Assembly: GCA_021229015.1 (NCBI GenBank)
Contig: CM037792.1
Coordinates: 40,888,543-40,952,542 of the forward strand
Length of the DNA stretch: 64,000 bases
Direction of reading: 5' to 3'
Source of the DNA: Solen grandis
Lineage: Eukaryota; Mollusca; Bivalvia; Adapedonta; Solenidae
Below the pieces are notes generated by a model, which saw only the letters and a program-made list of their open reading frames with translations, did not search any database and was not told the DNA's origin. The translations under genes and the position numbers were made by a program. Shown here piece after piece: positions 1 through 10,552 of this stretch (its first letter is position 1; each line of letters starts with the position of its first letter).

Positions 1-592
1 GGGCCATAACTTGTAATATATTCATCAAAAGTTATCTGCTATGAAAGTATGATACCCCTAAACATATTAAAGATGTTTCAAATCAATCCCATGCCTGGAT
101 ACGAGATATAAGCATGAAAGTAACTTGCATGCAAACTTAAACCAAAATTTCTAAGTTAAAAAGGCAATAATTTGTAACATATTCCATCAAGAGTTATCTA
201 CCATGATACCCCTAAACGTATTAATGATGTTTCAAATCAATCCCATGCCTGATACTGAGATATTAACATGAAAGTAATTTGCATTCAAAACTTTAACCAA
301 ATTTCTAAGTTAAAAAGGGGCCATAACTTCCATCAAAGTTATCTACAATGAAAGTATGATACCCCTAAACATATTAAAGATGTTTCAAATCAATCCCATG
401 CCTGGATAATGAGATATTAGCATGAAAGTACCTTGCATGGAAAACTTTAACCAAAATTTCTAAGTTAAAAAGGGCAATAATTATTAACATATTCATCAAG
501 AGTTATCTACCATGAAAGTATGATACCCCTAAACATATTAAGATGTTTCAAATCAATCACATGCCTGGATACTGAGATATAAGCATGAGAGT
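1..592. repeat. Tandem repeat, ~155 bp period, four degenerate copies
   Basis: Copies begin near 3, 163, 317 and 472. Each runs through the same order of words: 'ataacttgtaa', 'catcaagagttatctacc', 'gatacccctaaacata', 'tttcaaatcaatcccatgcctgg', then 'ctaagttaaaaaggg' at the join. Copies differ by small indels and substitutions. The array runs off the left edge of the window. No coding frame is shared between copies. Confidence 0.85.
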
Positions 593-1148
593 ATATATAA
601 TCAGGGTTTTTATTAATAAAAGGGAAGACGCTGGACGCTGGTATGGAGGGAAAATATAATTATTTGCAGTGTAACATTTTAAATACTATAATACTAAACT
701 ACATGGTAGAAGTCACAACTTTATCCTTTTTTCCTTTAAAAACTTTATCATCATGCAAAGTATAATTATTTGCAGTGTAACATTTTAATTATATAATAAT
801 CAACTTAATATTTATGGTGGTGAATGCTTTTTACACTTCCATTTTTGTATGAAATTCAATGTAGTATAGGTATAATAGTATATCTGTGACACACTTTTGT
901 TTATACAAGTCATCTTATAAAAAAAATAACCAAGAAAATGATGATATTTTGATAGCTTTTAGCATTTGATTTCAGAAAATAGTACCGTTTAGTACGGAAT
1001 ATAGCCAAGAAAAAATGGCAGCCCCCATGTTGAAACACTACTTGCAGTCTCCTGCAGTGTTTTTGGTTATTTTGGACTATAATTGGTAGGTTTTATTTGC
1101 TGAAATGGAAAAACCTTAATACTTTCTGCCTTATAGATATTTTATCTG
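593..1148. other. Non-coding stretch without a recognised gene
   Basis: AT-rich sequence with no convincing open frame. It contains a short direct repeat ('ataattatttgcagtgtaacatttta') near 655 and again near 762, and short 'gggaagacgc' words seen also at 1207, typical of degraded interspersed repeats. Confidence 0.5.
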
Positions 1149-1206
1149 ATGGAATTTAAAGGGATAATAGCATTTTGGGGGGAAAAAACTTGGCTATTTA
1201 CCAAGG

Positions 1207-1655
1207 GGAAGACGCCGACTATCGGTGTCAATTTGTTAGTTAAAAAAAACCCTGATAATGTAATATATTCCATCAAGAGTTATCTACCTTGGTTGTCTGA
1301 TGCCCCTAAACATATTCATAAACTTTCAAATCAATACCATGAATGGTTATTGAGATACAAACTAGATAGTAGCTTGCACGCATAACTTTAACCAAATTTT
1401 CTATTGCATGCAAAGCTTTAATCAAAATTTCTAAGTTAAAAAGGGGTCATAATTCATACTAAATTCAGTCAAGAGTTATCTACCTTGGTTGTCTGATGCC
1501 CCTGAACATATTTATAAACTTTCAAGTCAATACCATAAATGGTTATTGAGATATAAGGTTGATAGTAACTTGCACGCAAAACTTTAACCAAAAGCTGCAA
1601 CGCCAAGGCTGACACCCACACCAGGGCGACTACAATAGCTCTCATATTCTTCGAA
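1207..1655. repeat. Two diverged copies of the left-edge tandem repeat plus a repeat tail
   Basis: Two further units near 1250-1430 and 1440-1585 share 'agttatctaccttggttgtctg', 'cccctaaacatatt' and 'ttattgagata' blocks with the array at 1-592 but have diverged. The segment ends with 'ctcatattcttcgaatagtcgagc' (about 1630-1655), which I recall as a frequent end of bivalve interspersed repeats. A 78-codon open frame at 1149-1385 lies inside the repeat and is probably chance. Confidence 0.65.
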
Positions 1656-1751
1656 TAGTCGAGCTAAAAATATCGACTATTTTATGAATATCGCATTTTC
1701 GGCAAATAACGATCAATAAAATGGTTCACATGCATTTGAAATGAATAGATA

Positions 1752-3362
1752 TATAGAATGGTATACGGTCAAACCGTCCCCCAGTCAAATCGTTCCTAAA
1801 TTGGTCAAATCGTCCCCATGTGGCATAAATAATGGTAAAGTCGTCCCCCTAAACCGTCCCCCCTATAAATACATGTCTGTGTTTATTTTTATGTGATAAT
1901 ATTAATGATTTTGCATTTGAAGTTCTAAATGTCGGTCATTTAAAAGGATATGACAAAGTGTATAAATTGTCTGACTAACATTTATGTTTGTTTTTAAGTG
2001 ATTATATTAATGATTTTGCATTTGAACCCAACTCTCTATATTGCTCGCTCTCTCTCTCTCTCTCTCTCCTTCCTTCACACCGTTGATGTGTTAATATTTA
2101 AGTTGAACATAAAAGAAAGCAACACACAAACACAAAAATAATTAATATATATTTATTATTTAAAGGCACATTATGTTTCACAACGAATCAATTTTCTGTA
2201 GACATCAATGTTTATCCCTGAAAATTAATAAGGATCAAATTTACAAGAATATGTGTATACGAACTATTCAATCCTATTAAATTCATGGCGCATGTTCATA
2301 TTAGTTATATAATATCAGAGAAACGGTGAATCAGTTATCATATGGTCAAAACATGTACACAATGTATATATTCATACTCTTACATACTTAACTACTACAT
2401 TTTTTATTATTTTGTTTTCACTTAATATACGTCTGAGGTTATTAGATTCTACAGATTATACCTATAAATTATCGAGAGTGTGATCATATGGCACGCGACA
2501 CTACCATAAATGATTTAACAAATGTGGAAATAAAAAAAAAAACACCCACTTTATATACTGTATTCTTGGGAGTTTTCAACACATTTAGCAATTTTCTTTT
2601 TAAGATTAAAGGAAACCGATATGTAATGTTTTCTTTGATTGATAAAATAAAACAATGTTAAAAATAAACAGCTTCATCGCTCTTACCAGCTTTATTTTAT
2701 TTTGTCGGCAATTATAATTACCGTTACCGACAGTTATATCCTTAAATTAAACATTACAAAAATGTAAACAAAGACACTCCCAATCGCCAGTTTGCTTTTC
2801 TCTTCATCATGACGGTAATTTAAAAAATATACAAGATCCTTTAATCAGGCTGTGATAAGCAGTTTTATCACTTTAACTGCTTCTGTTTTCACGCCTTTTT
2901 TGACTGACCATCTACTTAAACATTTGGTTAATATGCTTTTCAATTATCAACTCAAAAGGCATATAATAAATGACAACTGCCACAAATTGTTTTTTTTATT
3001 TTTTATTAAACAAAAAATATTTGAAACGTACTAAATACAAACAAGCGAGAAGCAAGATTATGAGATATACGTGATTTTAATGAAATGCAATTTATTCCAA
3101 TATTAACTTACCTTCAATAAGCTCTACTTTATAAATAAACTTAATTTTAATAAACATATGAACATAACTCACAATTATATAAGTGTTGAATTTTCTTTTT
3201 CAATTGAATAGGGGGACGTCTGGACTTTTTGGTGGCTAGGTGGACGATTTGACCAAAAATGGGGACGATTTGACCAATTTAGGGACAATTTGACCAATTT
3301 AGGGACGATTTGACGGGGGAACGACTTGACTGGGGGACGGTTTGACTGTAAACCTATAGAAT
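1752..3362. mobile_element. Non-autonomous DNA transposon, 1.6 kb, with 8-bp target duplication
   Basis: The 8-mer TATAGAAT occurs at 1752-1759 and again at 3355-3362. Between them the ends are inverted: the left end begins GGTATACGGTCAAACCGTCC and the reverse complement of the right end begins GGTTTACAGTCAAACCGTCC. Inside both ends the motif 'gtcaaa(t/c)cgtcccc' recurs several times (about 1770-1865 and 3210-3340), giving complex inverted ends. The middle (about 1900-3190) is AT-rich, holds a (CT)n run near 2047-2068 and codes for no recognisable transposase. An 8-bp duplication is typical of hAT, P, Merlin and Zisupton-type elements; the superfamily is not assigned. Confidence 0.82.
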
Positions 3363-3929
3363 CGTGTCATTTCCTGTGTTGTTTTTCCGGGAAATGTCTG
3401 TTTCATTTACATTTTGATTGACCAATAAAAACTTTCCTTTATATTCACTTCTAAAGAAACCGGAAATATAGCCTCATCTGAGTCGCTCGAGATATTCAAA
3501 ACTCGAGTGTCATCATTCACATACTAAATCACTAACCACTGTTTTTATCCTGTTTTTAACCATGCGCGTTCCTTGCCAGTATATTCAATATGTTGAATGT
3601 GGGCAGTAAACGGAAGAAGAAGAAGATATGTTTCCCCGGCTCTTGTCAAGATCGATTGGAACAATAAATTAACGATATTATCGTTACATGAAAAAATCTA
3701 GGATCTACCTCATTTACGTTATGGAATTTCTGAATTTATTCATTTAAAACACAACCTGGTCCATTTTCAATGTTGAATTACGTTATAAACGCGTTTTTTT
3801 TTTCTTCAAATTTGGTCTCACAACAGTGTCCTCCCTTCATATTTTTAATGTTACCACTAAGTACGAAATGATTTGCCCCATACAAATTCGTGTCCCTGTG
3901 GTCCCATACATGTACTCGTGACGTCACAA
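3363..3929. other. Spacer between two transposons, no gene seen
   Basis: Unique-looking AT-rich DNA with no convincing open frame. A CRE-like TGACGTCA lies near 3919, only a few bases from the left end of the following element. Confidence 0.45.
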
Positions 3930-3949
3930 CCCAGATAGCAAGGGTATAT

Positions 3950-4300
3950 GAGACCCATATGGGCTGTATCTGGGTATGCCTATATGGGCTAAACTATGTG
4001 GGACCCATGTGGGTCCCATATGTAGAGTTTTTTACCCATATGGGACCCATATGGGCTGTATCTGGGTATGCCAATATGGGCTAAACTATGTGGGACCCAT
4101 GTGGGTCCCACATATAGGTTTTTCCCATACGGACCATATGGGCTGTATCTGGGTATGCCTATATGGGTTCGACGATGTGGGACCCATGTGGGTCCCACAT
4201 ATATAGGTTTTTCCCATACTGGACCCATATGGGCTGTATCTGGGTATGCCTATATGGGTTCGACTATGTGGGACCCATGTGGGTCCCAGATATACTATTT
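3950..4300. repeat. Minisatellite, ~90 bp period, four copies (left array)
   Basis: The phrase 'gggctgtatctgggtatgcc' starts at 3961, 4053, 4140 and 4231, giving spacings of 92, 87 and 91 bp. Each unit also contains 'atgtgggacccatgtgggtccca'. Because 'cccatatggg' is its own reverse complement, both strands have overlapping spurious open frames rich in Met-Gly-Pro-Trp; these are not genes. Confidence 0.9.
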
Positions 4301-4920
4301 TACACATGCGCACTCTACATTTCCGGTTAACCGCAATATTCAAACCAACGGTCAACAACACAACGCGATGTTAACCTACTTAGCTTTTCTTCAGAGTAAC
4401 GGCCAGACGAACATTATTAGCCTATTCAAAACGTGAAATACGTATGTATAACATTGATTAAGATGCCTTTCTAATAATTAAGTCTTGCTTTTTTTTAAAA
4501 ATAATTCTGATTATGAATAAGGAATTGGTTTGTAACGTATTTTCGCGAGTTGAGTTCGACTTGTTTATCGTATATTGTATGTACTGGTAGTTCAAATTCA
4601 AGGTGTCTAAGTCTAGAATTTACTTTTATCTGCTATAAACTTTAGTTTGAGGACCAAAGGATCAATAATTTCGATCAAAAGTTAGATAAATTTTATTGTT
4701 ACTTTTTGCATTATTTACTGTATTGTTGAATAATAATGATAACGTTACGTACTGTCATTGGCAATTTTCTGGTATACATTCCATTGGTATTCCTACAAGA
4801 TAACAAATCCTGCAACAAATCTGTGTTTTAAACTTCTAAATATACATGAAGCTACATTAAGGTATTCACATTCTGAACTAGATGATTCATAATGTATACG
4901 CTTTGTGTAATTGTAGATAG

Positions 4921-5074
4921 AATACCAGAATACCTGTCAACCTGTTTAATTCAAATCTCTGGGACGTTGTGAGGAGTTTTCTGAATGGAAATGAGCTGGA
5001 TGTAAACTACAACTTCCATGGACTGAAGGGGATGCTGCCATTTACCAAACTGCATATCATGGATGAATTTTACA
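4921..5074 (+). pseudogene. Possible coding exon inside the minisatellite-ended element
   Basis: An open stretch of 51 codons reads NTRIPVNLFNSNLWDVV and onward through NYNFHGLKGMLPFTKLHIMD, with more protein-like composition than its surroundings. It follows AG dinucleotides that could act as acceptors (4919-4920 or 4927-4928) and ends at a plausible donor, GTAAGA, at 5075. I do not recognise the family. It could be an exon of an element-encoded protein, a captured host exon, or chance. Read through without splicing, the frame stops about eight codons later. The exon-like stretch at 5394-5535 is not in a compatible phase with this one. Confidence 0.35.
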
Positions 5075-5393
5075 GTAAGATTTGCTGCAATAAACTCTAG
5101 CCAAGTCTTAAATGTAATGAAGTCATAGTCAATGCCTTGGAATTATTCAATTTTTATATTATTTACAAGAAAGCTATGTTAAGACTAAATAGAACCCAGA
5201 GGCTTGAGCTGATAACACACATCACCTACATTATGATTTATTTATAAAATGCATTATTCAGTGGAACACATATGAAAAAAATGATACTTTATTCTCATCA
5301 GATATATTTTTTAGTTTCAATGCCAAGTTTAACAGTCCCAACATTGTTTGGTTTGCTTCCTTAAGATATATTTTATACCTTTTGAACTTTCAG

Positions 5394-5535
5394 AACCACA
5401 CCACTGAGGACGCTGAGTAAGAGGTCTATAAATGACTGGCAGGTGGTACTGAACAGGGAAGGGGGAAGAAAACAGTGCAGCAAAAGTCAGACAAGTCTTC
5501 AATGTAGGAATTCCAACAGGAGACACTCTCAATAA
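5394..5535 (+). pseudogene. Possible terminal exon inside the minisatellite-ended element
   Basis: After a good polypyrimidine/AG acceptor (about 5378-5393) there is a 46-codon open stretch, including SKRSINDWQVVLNREGGRKQ, that ends at a TAA at 5533-5535. It is basic and polar, and I do not recognise the family. Joining it to the donor at 5075 would put the two stretches out of frame by one base, so they are either unrelated or decayed. Confidence 0.3.
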
Positions 5536-6424
5536 GTGGAGGGACAGATTCATAGTGAATAGTTTAGAATATAGTTTTGAATAGTTGAATATCAGTCCAT
5601 TATTTTTCAGACACACCAAACTTTGAATTAAGTAAACTATACTATTTTTTTCTTTTATTAAGCTTTAAAAGAATCTGTTCTGTAACTAACAGTTTTGTGG
5701 AGATTGGACTACTAGTATGTGCATGAGAATTGTTGATAAGATTAATTCAGATTATTTTTTCACATTGCTAAACATGCTATGCCAACAATCTATATGTTTT
5801 ATATAAATTATATTTTCACATATCCATGTATCACTTGGCTGAAAATTAATTTATTTTCCATCTAGTTTATTTTTTTTAATAGTACTGCTGAAGTAATCCA
5901 TCATTACAGTTAGCCTTTTTATTTTGAATTTTAATGTCATTTCATATTTCAAGTACTTTAAGGTTAAGAACTTAAGATGAAATAATAGTTGTTATGTGTG
6001 TGATTGTGATGCATTTATTAGTCTAGTCTTGTTATGCTAGTTATTTTCTTTATACAATAGTATGAATTTTTGTGTAATAAGTTGTTGAGTTTATGTGCAG
6101 TGTTAAAGATATGCAATCTTTAAGTGTTTGTTTTTGTTGCATAAGAAATTGTCTTATGGCTAGGAAATAAATTTTAAACTTTAAATAGCACATTGAAAAT
6201 GAAAAATATCCATTTGTATACAAATTGTATTTGAATGAATTATGACTTTTCGAATTGTATTTTCTCAGCATGTGATTAAATTGAAGTTTTAATTAAATTA
6301 AGAAGAAAAATAAAACTGTATGTTGTATTTGAGGGACCAATTTTCTGATTTTCAGTAATTTTTTTGGAAGATTTTCAGGGTGTTGGTACCATTTTCCACA
6401 TCTGACTGCACAATCACAGGGGCC

Positions 6425-6740
6425 TTGGGCCTTTAAGGGGCCCATATTGGATTGGGGCCCCCCGGGGGAATCTAGGCAGGCTGCCCATATGGGACCCTTA
6501 AGGGGCACATATTGGATCTTGGTGGGCTGCCCATATGGGACCCAGGCCAAAACAGGTTGCACTTTCGACATGGGTCCCATGTGGGTAGCCCATATGGGGC
6601 CATGTGAACTTGGATCTTGGTGGGCTGCCCATATGGGACCCAGGCCAATACAGGTTGCACTTTCGACATGGGTCCCATGTGGGTAGCCCATATGGGGCCC
6701 ATGTGGGAAACCATATGGGACCCATATGGGTCCCCTATTG
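6425..6740. repeat. Minisatellite, ~98 bp period, 2.5 copies (right array)
   Basis: The words 'tggatcttggtgggctgcccatatgggacccaggcca' and 'caggttgcactttcgacatgggtcccatgtgggtagcccatatgggg' occur twice (starting near 6513 and 6611). The array mirrors the left array in its CCCATATGGG content but has a different unit. Open frames on both strands here are by-products of the palindromic repeat. Confidence 0.85.
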
Positions 6741-6755
6741 CTATCTGGGAACAAG

Positions 6756-9368
6756 TATCCTCCCGTACCCCAAATTCGGCGATAACCTAAATCCGGCGAT
6801 TTTGTTTTTTTAACGATCACGCGATATCTCGCGAGAGCACGCGCAATCTGTCACAACAAAATAAATTCCCACGACCTATATTTGTCCGATGTCGGGTTTT
6901 AGTTTCTGAAAATGGAAATCAGACAGGTAAAACAATATGATTTCATAAAAATATCATGGTCATAATAATATCTTACCTGTATATATGCTATCATGAAAAT
7001 AAAATCATTTTTTTTGCTTGTTATATTCGTTCATTATCATACTACTATCTACCGTCTGCTATAGTATAGTAAAGTATTACGTCATTTCCTACTATGAAAA
7101 AAATCTACGGAAGCCAATTTTGGCCATAATTAAGCCATTTTAATAAGTGAATAAATGGTGTTTTTTTTTTTGTTTTTTTTCTTTCTTTCAGAATGCAGTG
7201 TCCGATGGTGTTAAAAGAGGACCCTATCGACAGGGTTATGACCAAACCACTATGTCAAATGCATACAAGGCAGTCACCTCTCTGCATTTGCCTATGCAGA
7301 GGGCAGCTAGGCAATATGGTGTTCCAGTTTCTACCCTTAAAGACAGGGTGTATGGCATTGTTCCAGCAGAAAATGCTAAGTCTGGCAGGTCAACTTTATT
7401 TTCAAAAGATCAGGAGATATTGCTTGTCAATCACCTCAGTACTATGGCAGAAATAGGGTATGGCTACTCAAGAACTGAGACTATAAATCTTGCCTCTGAC
7501 TTTGCAACACACCTTGGCCTAAGAGATAGGGAACACCCATTAACATTGAGGTGGCTGTACCAATTCCTGTCTCGATATCCTGAACTGACAGTAAAAAAAC
7601 CAAGAAGTCTTGAAAGTGCAAGAGCACGATATGCTACAAAAAGTGCCATAACAAATTACTTCAATGAGCTTGAAAAAATAATTTCCACTCATAATTTAGA
7701 AAACCGACCTGAAGCAATATTCAATGTTGATGAAAAGGGTCTTTCTACTAACCACAAGCCACCAAAAATTGTTTCCGGCGCTGTTTATAAAACGCAGGCA
7801 GTTACGTCTGGGAGGTCCCAAACCGTTACCATGATTGGTGGGGTAAATGCCATGGGAAGTCAGATACCACCATTTTTTGTATTTCCTGGCAAAAGAATGT
7901 TGCCAGAATTGCTTGAGGGTGCTTCTGCTGGTGCTACAGGCATGATGTCAGAGACCGGGTGGTCAAATTCAGATATTTTTAAGAAGTATATGCAAGAGCA
8001 TTTAGTAAAATACCTACCGCCCCATGATGCAAGTTTGCCCGTTCTTGTTCTTTATGATGGCCATAAAAGCCACATATCACTCACTCTGATTGATTGGGCT
8101 AAAGAAAACAATATTGTGTTGTTTGTACTCCCCCTCATTGTAGCCATCTCCTCCAACCTCTTGACCTTAGTTGTTTTGGACCCTTTGAAATTTCTTGGAA
8201 CTCTGCATGCCACACATATATGAGGGAAAATGGGGGTAGGGTTATTAGTCGCTATGATGTAAGCAAACTTGCTTCTAAGGTGTATTCTTCAACATTAACA
8301 CCCTCAAATGTACACACAGCATTTAAGAAAAGTGGAATTTACCCCTTTAATCCAAATGTTGTGAAAGACTCTGACATAGCTCCATCCTTAAGCTTTCCGA
8401 TGGTATCAAATGATGGTCCAGTTTCTTCTTCAACAAATGAAATTGCCCCACAGTAGCTAATGAACAAAAATCTAAAAATCCTGTTAGTTTTCTTGAATGT
8501 AAAGGTGGTGAGGTTTTGAAAAATTTGAAAACTGCCAAAGTCAGAAACACCCTTAGCAAGGTAGTTGGGGTAAACCAATCACTGATGATGCAATTGTCAA
8601 TAAGATTCGTAGTCATATTGAAGGACAGTCCACTTCAAGGAAAAGAAAATTTGTTCCTCCTTTGAAAAGTTCATCAACACCATCATCATCATCATCATCA
8701 AACCCATTAAAGGGAAAACAACCTGAAACAAAACAAAAATCTAAAAAAATGGATGAAGATTTCTCAGACTGTGAGTCTTCAGATGAAGATGAAGAGAAAT
8801 GTTGTGTCTGTGAGAGATTCTATCCTAGAAAAGAGGGTTTTGATGACATCAAAATTGTTCAGTGGGGGCAGTGTGATACCTGTCAAAAATGGGTTCACTT
8901 GACATTTTGCTCCCCAGTAAGAGTTTTAAGACGTGGTGACACTTTTCTGTGCCCAGTCTGCAGCAAATCTTAAGTAAGAAAAAACAGTCACTGTAAATAT
9001 GTTCAAAGTTAAAAAATAACTTACCTGTTCATTCATTTATAAACTTTAAACTCATTCATAAACTTTTAAAGGATTGAAAATATATTTTTGCCATATGATC
9101 CGTATTGTCCACCATACTGAAGTACTTTACCGCCGCAAAATAAGCAGCCAATCAGAATCGCCGAATTTGGGGTACGGATTTCAAAGTAAGGTTATAGGTC
9201 ACTGCGGCCATTTTTGTTTTGATTTTATACGAAGTTAAAATAAATATCTTGTGAAATGTTAGATGTTTATGTTTACACTTACGTAGATTTAATTGAAATT
9301 TTGCTTGTCTTGTTCAATAGAGATAACAACGAAGTCTTAATGCGCCGAATTTAGGTTACTCCGGGATA
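6756..9368 (+). mobile_element. pogo-type (Tc1/mariner superfamily) DNA transposon
   Basis: The element is flanked by TA (6756-6757 and 9367-9368), the usual target of this superfamily. Imperfect inverted ends follow: left TCCTCCCGTACCCC then AAATTCGGCG; right, reverse-complemented, TCCCGGAGTAACCT then AAATTCGGCG. A second inner copy of the motif (CGCCGAATTTGGGGTACGG) lies near 9160-9177. The interior carries a decayed transposase gene on the plus strand. The element sits six bases beyond the end of the preceding minisatellite-ended element and just before a poly-A run (about 9371-9391). Confidence 0.85.
6912..8973 (+). pseudogene. pogo-type transposase with C-terminal PHD-like finger, spliced, frameshifted
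   Basis: Role in an intact copy: cut-and-paste transposase with a DDD catalytic domain (DDE_1 type). A tiny first exon at 6912-6926 (MEIRQ) ends at a GTAAAA donor; a strong polypyrimidine/CAG acceptor at 7191 joins it in frame to the main exon at 7192, giving MEIRQNAVSDGVKRGPYRQG. An unspliced reading starting at 7147 would translate the polypyrimidine tract. After a Psq-type helix-turn-helix come the catalytic motifs FNVDEKG (about 7717) and VLYDGHKSH (about 8046). A one-base loss in a C-run near 8130 shifts the frame just before the third-aspartate region; the frame resumes around 8170-8220 and runs to a TAG at 8454-8456. At least two more shifts lie between 8456 and 8662. The last segment, 8662-8973, has an acidic Ser-rich linker and then CCVC, WGQCDTCQKWVH and CPVC, a PHD-like zinc site. 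The copy is inactive. Confidence 0.88.
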
Positions 9369-9370
9369 CC

Positions 9371-9391
9371 AAAAAAAAAAAAAAAAAAAAA
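9371..9391. repeat. Poly-A run
   Basis: About 21 consecutive A residues directly after the TA at the right end of the pogo-type element. It is probably part of the pre-insertion site and not a retrotransposon tail, because no retroelement precedes it. Confidence 0.8.
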
Positions 9392-9493
9392 GGCATCTCG
9401 CGCCTCATTGATGCGACTAGTGTAACCCCCTCTCAAAGACATACTGTACCACAGTATTGTAAGTTTCTGGTTTTGAGCTTAATGTTTACTTAC

Positions 9494-9518
9494 CGTCACT
9501 GCCGTTTGCCAGTGCCAT
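9494..9518 (-). CDS. Candidate first coding exon of an unidentified gene (minus strand)
   Basis: On the minus strand an ATG at 9518-9516 opens MALANGSD and is followed after 25 bases by a consensus donor, GTAAGT (9493-9488). Upstream on the same strand lie motifs typical of promoters of broadly expressed genes: a CRE (9552-9559) and an ETS-type ACCGGAAGT (9629-9621). The combination is suggestive, but the coding stretch is too short to identify, and I found no convincing following exon to the left, where the pogo-type element now lies. It could be chance. Confidence 0.3.
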
Positions 9519-9539
9519 TTTTCCTAACTTCCTACAGCT

Positions 9540-9640
9540 TCAATGTGCTAGTGACGTCACAATCTTTATTTATAGATTGCACCAACACTGTGTCCAACCG
9601 ACACCGAATGTTTGGTTTTCACTTCCGGTTAAATTCTGAA
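9540..9640 (-). promoter_or_regulatory. Possible promoter with CRE and ETS motifs
   Basis: A perfect TGACGTCA lies at 9552-9559 and ACTTCCGGT at 9621-9629 (ACCGGAAGT on the minus strand), both within about 110 bases upstream of the candidate minus-strand start codon at 9518. CREB/ATF and ETS factors bind such sites. It lies outside the CRE-rich repeat array, so it may be a genuine regulatory region. Confidence 0.3.
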
Positions 9641-10452
9641 GCGTGATTTATATAAGTTATGGTAAATATGAACATTGGCTTATTTTTAGTATTCGTAGAT
9701 TGTATTAAAGTACGATTTTATGTAAAAAATAAAGTTAGGGTCCAGGTTTAAGGTTGTGTCCTCAGAATATTTATTCTTTATACAATGTAATGGAAAAATA
9801 AGGCCAAACTGTCAAAGTAAAATTAATATCGTCAATCACATCATCAATTTGGACTTCTAAATGTGATTTTACTATTGTTTTTCATGTCTGCCCTGAAGCC
9901 GTTCGTCTAAACATTTCATGATCTTTGTCGATAGAAATGGCGATTAATTGGAAACGTTCTCTACTTTATAAATGCTGTATATAAACACGTACGGAGGTAC
10001 ATTAATTAAACAGCTAGGTATTCACACGGAGGTACATTTCACGTCTCTGGTATTCACATCTCTGATATAAAGAGATTAAACATTGCACAATGGAAAGCAA
10101 TATTATCATATCACTTAAGGCTTAGATCAATTGCCTTCAAATTTCAAATCTAACTTTGAGGGAGTCACACAGGAATGGTCAGTATGAAGAACTGAAATTT
10201 AAACACTATAATAGTATTGCTGTGTTGTATGCCTAAAAGTACACCTTTATGCAAAATCTAAACAAAATTTACCGTCCCGTTTTTTTGGTGTTGTTTTTTT
10301 TATCTAAAGGTATACTTTTTAGAAATAAGAATAAAAAAAGAAAAAATATATATATATTGTCAAAAATGTTTTCCTATTGATTTATGATTAAAAACATATA
10401 ATAGATCAAGCAAACAAACCACGATTGTTTCAACTAAAAATACATGAAATAT
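9641..10452. other. Non-coding stretch, no gene seen
   Basis: AT-rich DNA without a convincing open frame or repeat, ending at the assembly gap. Confidence 0.5.
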
Positions 10453-10552
10453 NNNNNNNNNNNNNNNNNNNNNNNNNNNNNNNNNNNNNNNNNNNNNNNN
10501 NNNNNNNNNNNNNNNNNNNNNNNNNNNNNNNNNNNNNNNNNNNNNNNNNNNN
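10453..10552. other. Assembly gap of 100 N
   Basis: Exactly 100 ambiguous bases, the usual placeholder for a gap of unknown size. It lies at the left boundary of the repeat array. Confidence 1.

Larger units (their letters stand above)
3930..6749. mobile_element. DNA-transposon-like element with CATATGGG minisatellite ends
   Basis: The left end reads CCCAGATAGCAAGG; the right end reads TTGCTATCTGGG, its inverted counterpart. Directly inside both ends are arrays rich in the palindrome CCCATATGGG and in GGGACCCATGTGGGTCCC-type words: left array 3950-4300, right array 6425-6740, in opposite sense. The interior is mostly non-repetitive. I found no clear target duplication: the left flank ends 'gacgtcacaa' and the right flank begins 'aacaagta'. 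Terminal inverted repeats with internal minisatellites are known from several invertebrate DNA transposons; the superfamily is not assigned. Confidence 0.7.

Noticed and set aside
3890..4436. Overlapping open frames on both strands rich in Met-Gly-Pro-Trp
   Set aside because: They are translations of the palindromic CCCATATGGG minisatellite; every frame is open because the repeat has no stops, not because it is coding.
6293..6820. 175-codon minus-strand open frame and its neighbours
   Set aside because: The same minisatellite read through; composition is purely repeat-driven and the frame continues into transposon ends.
7464..7649. Minus-strand open frame inside the transposase
   Set aside because: A shadow of the plus-strand coding frame; it has no independent support.
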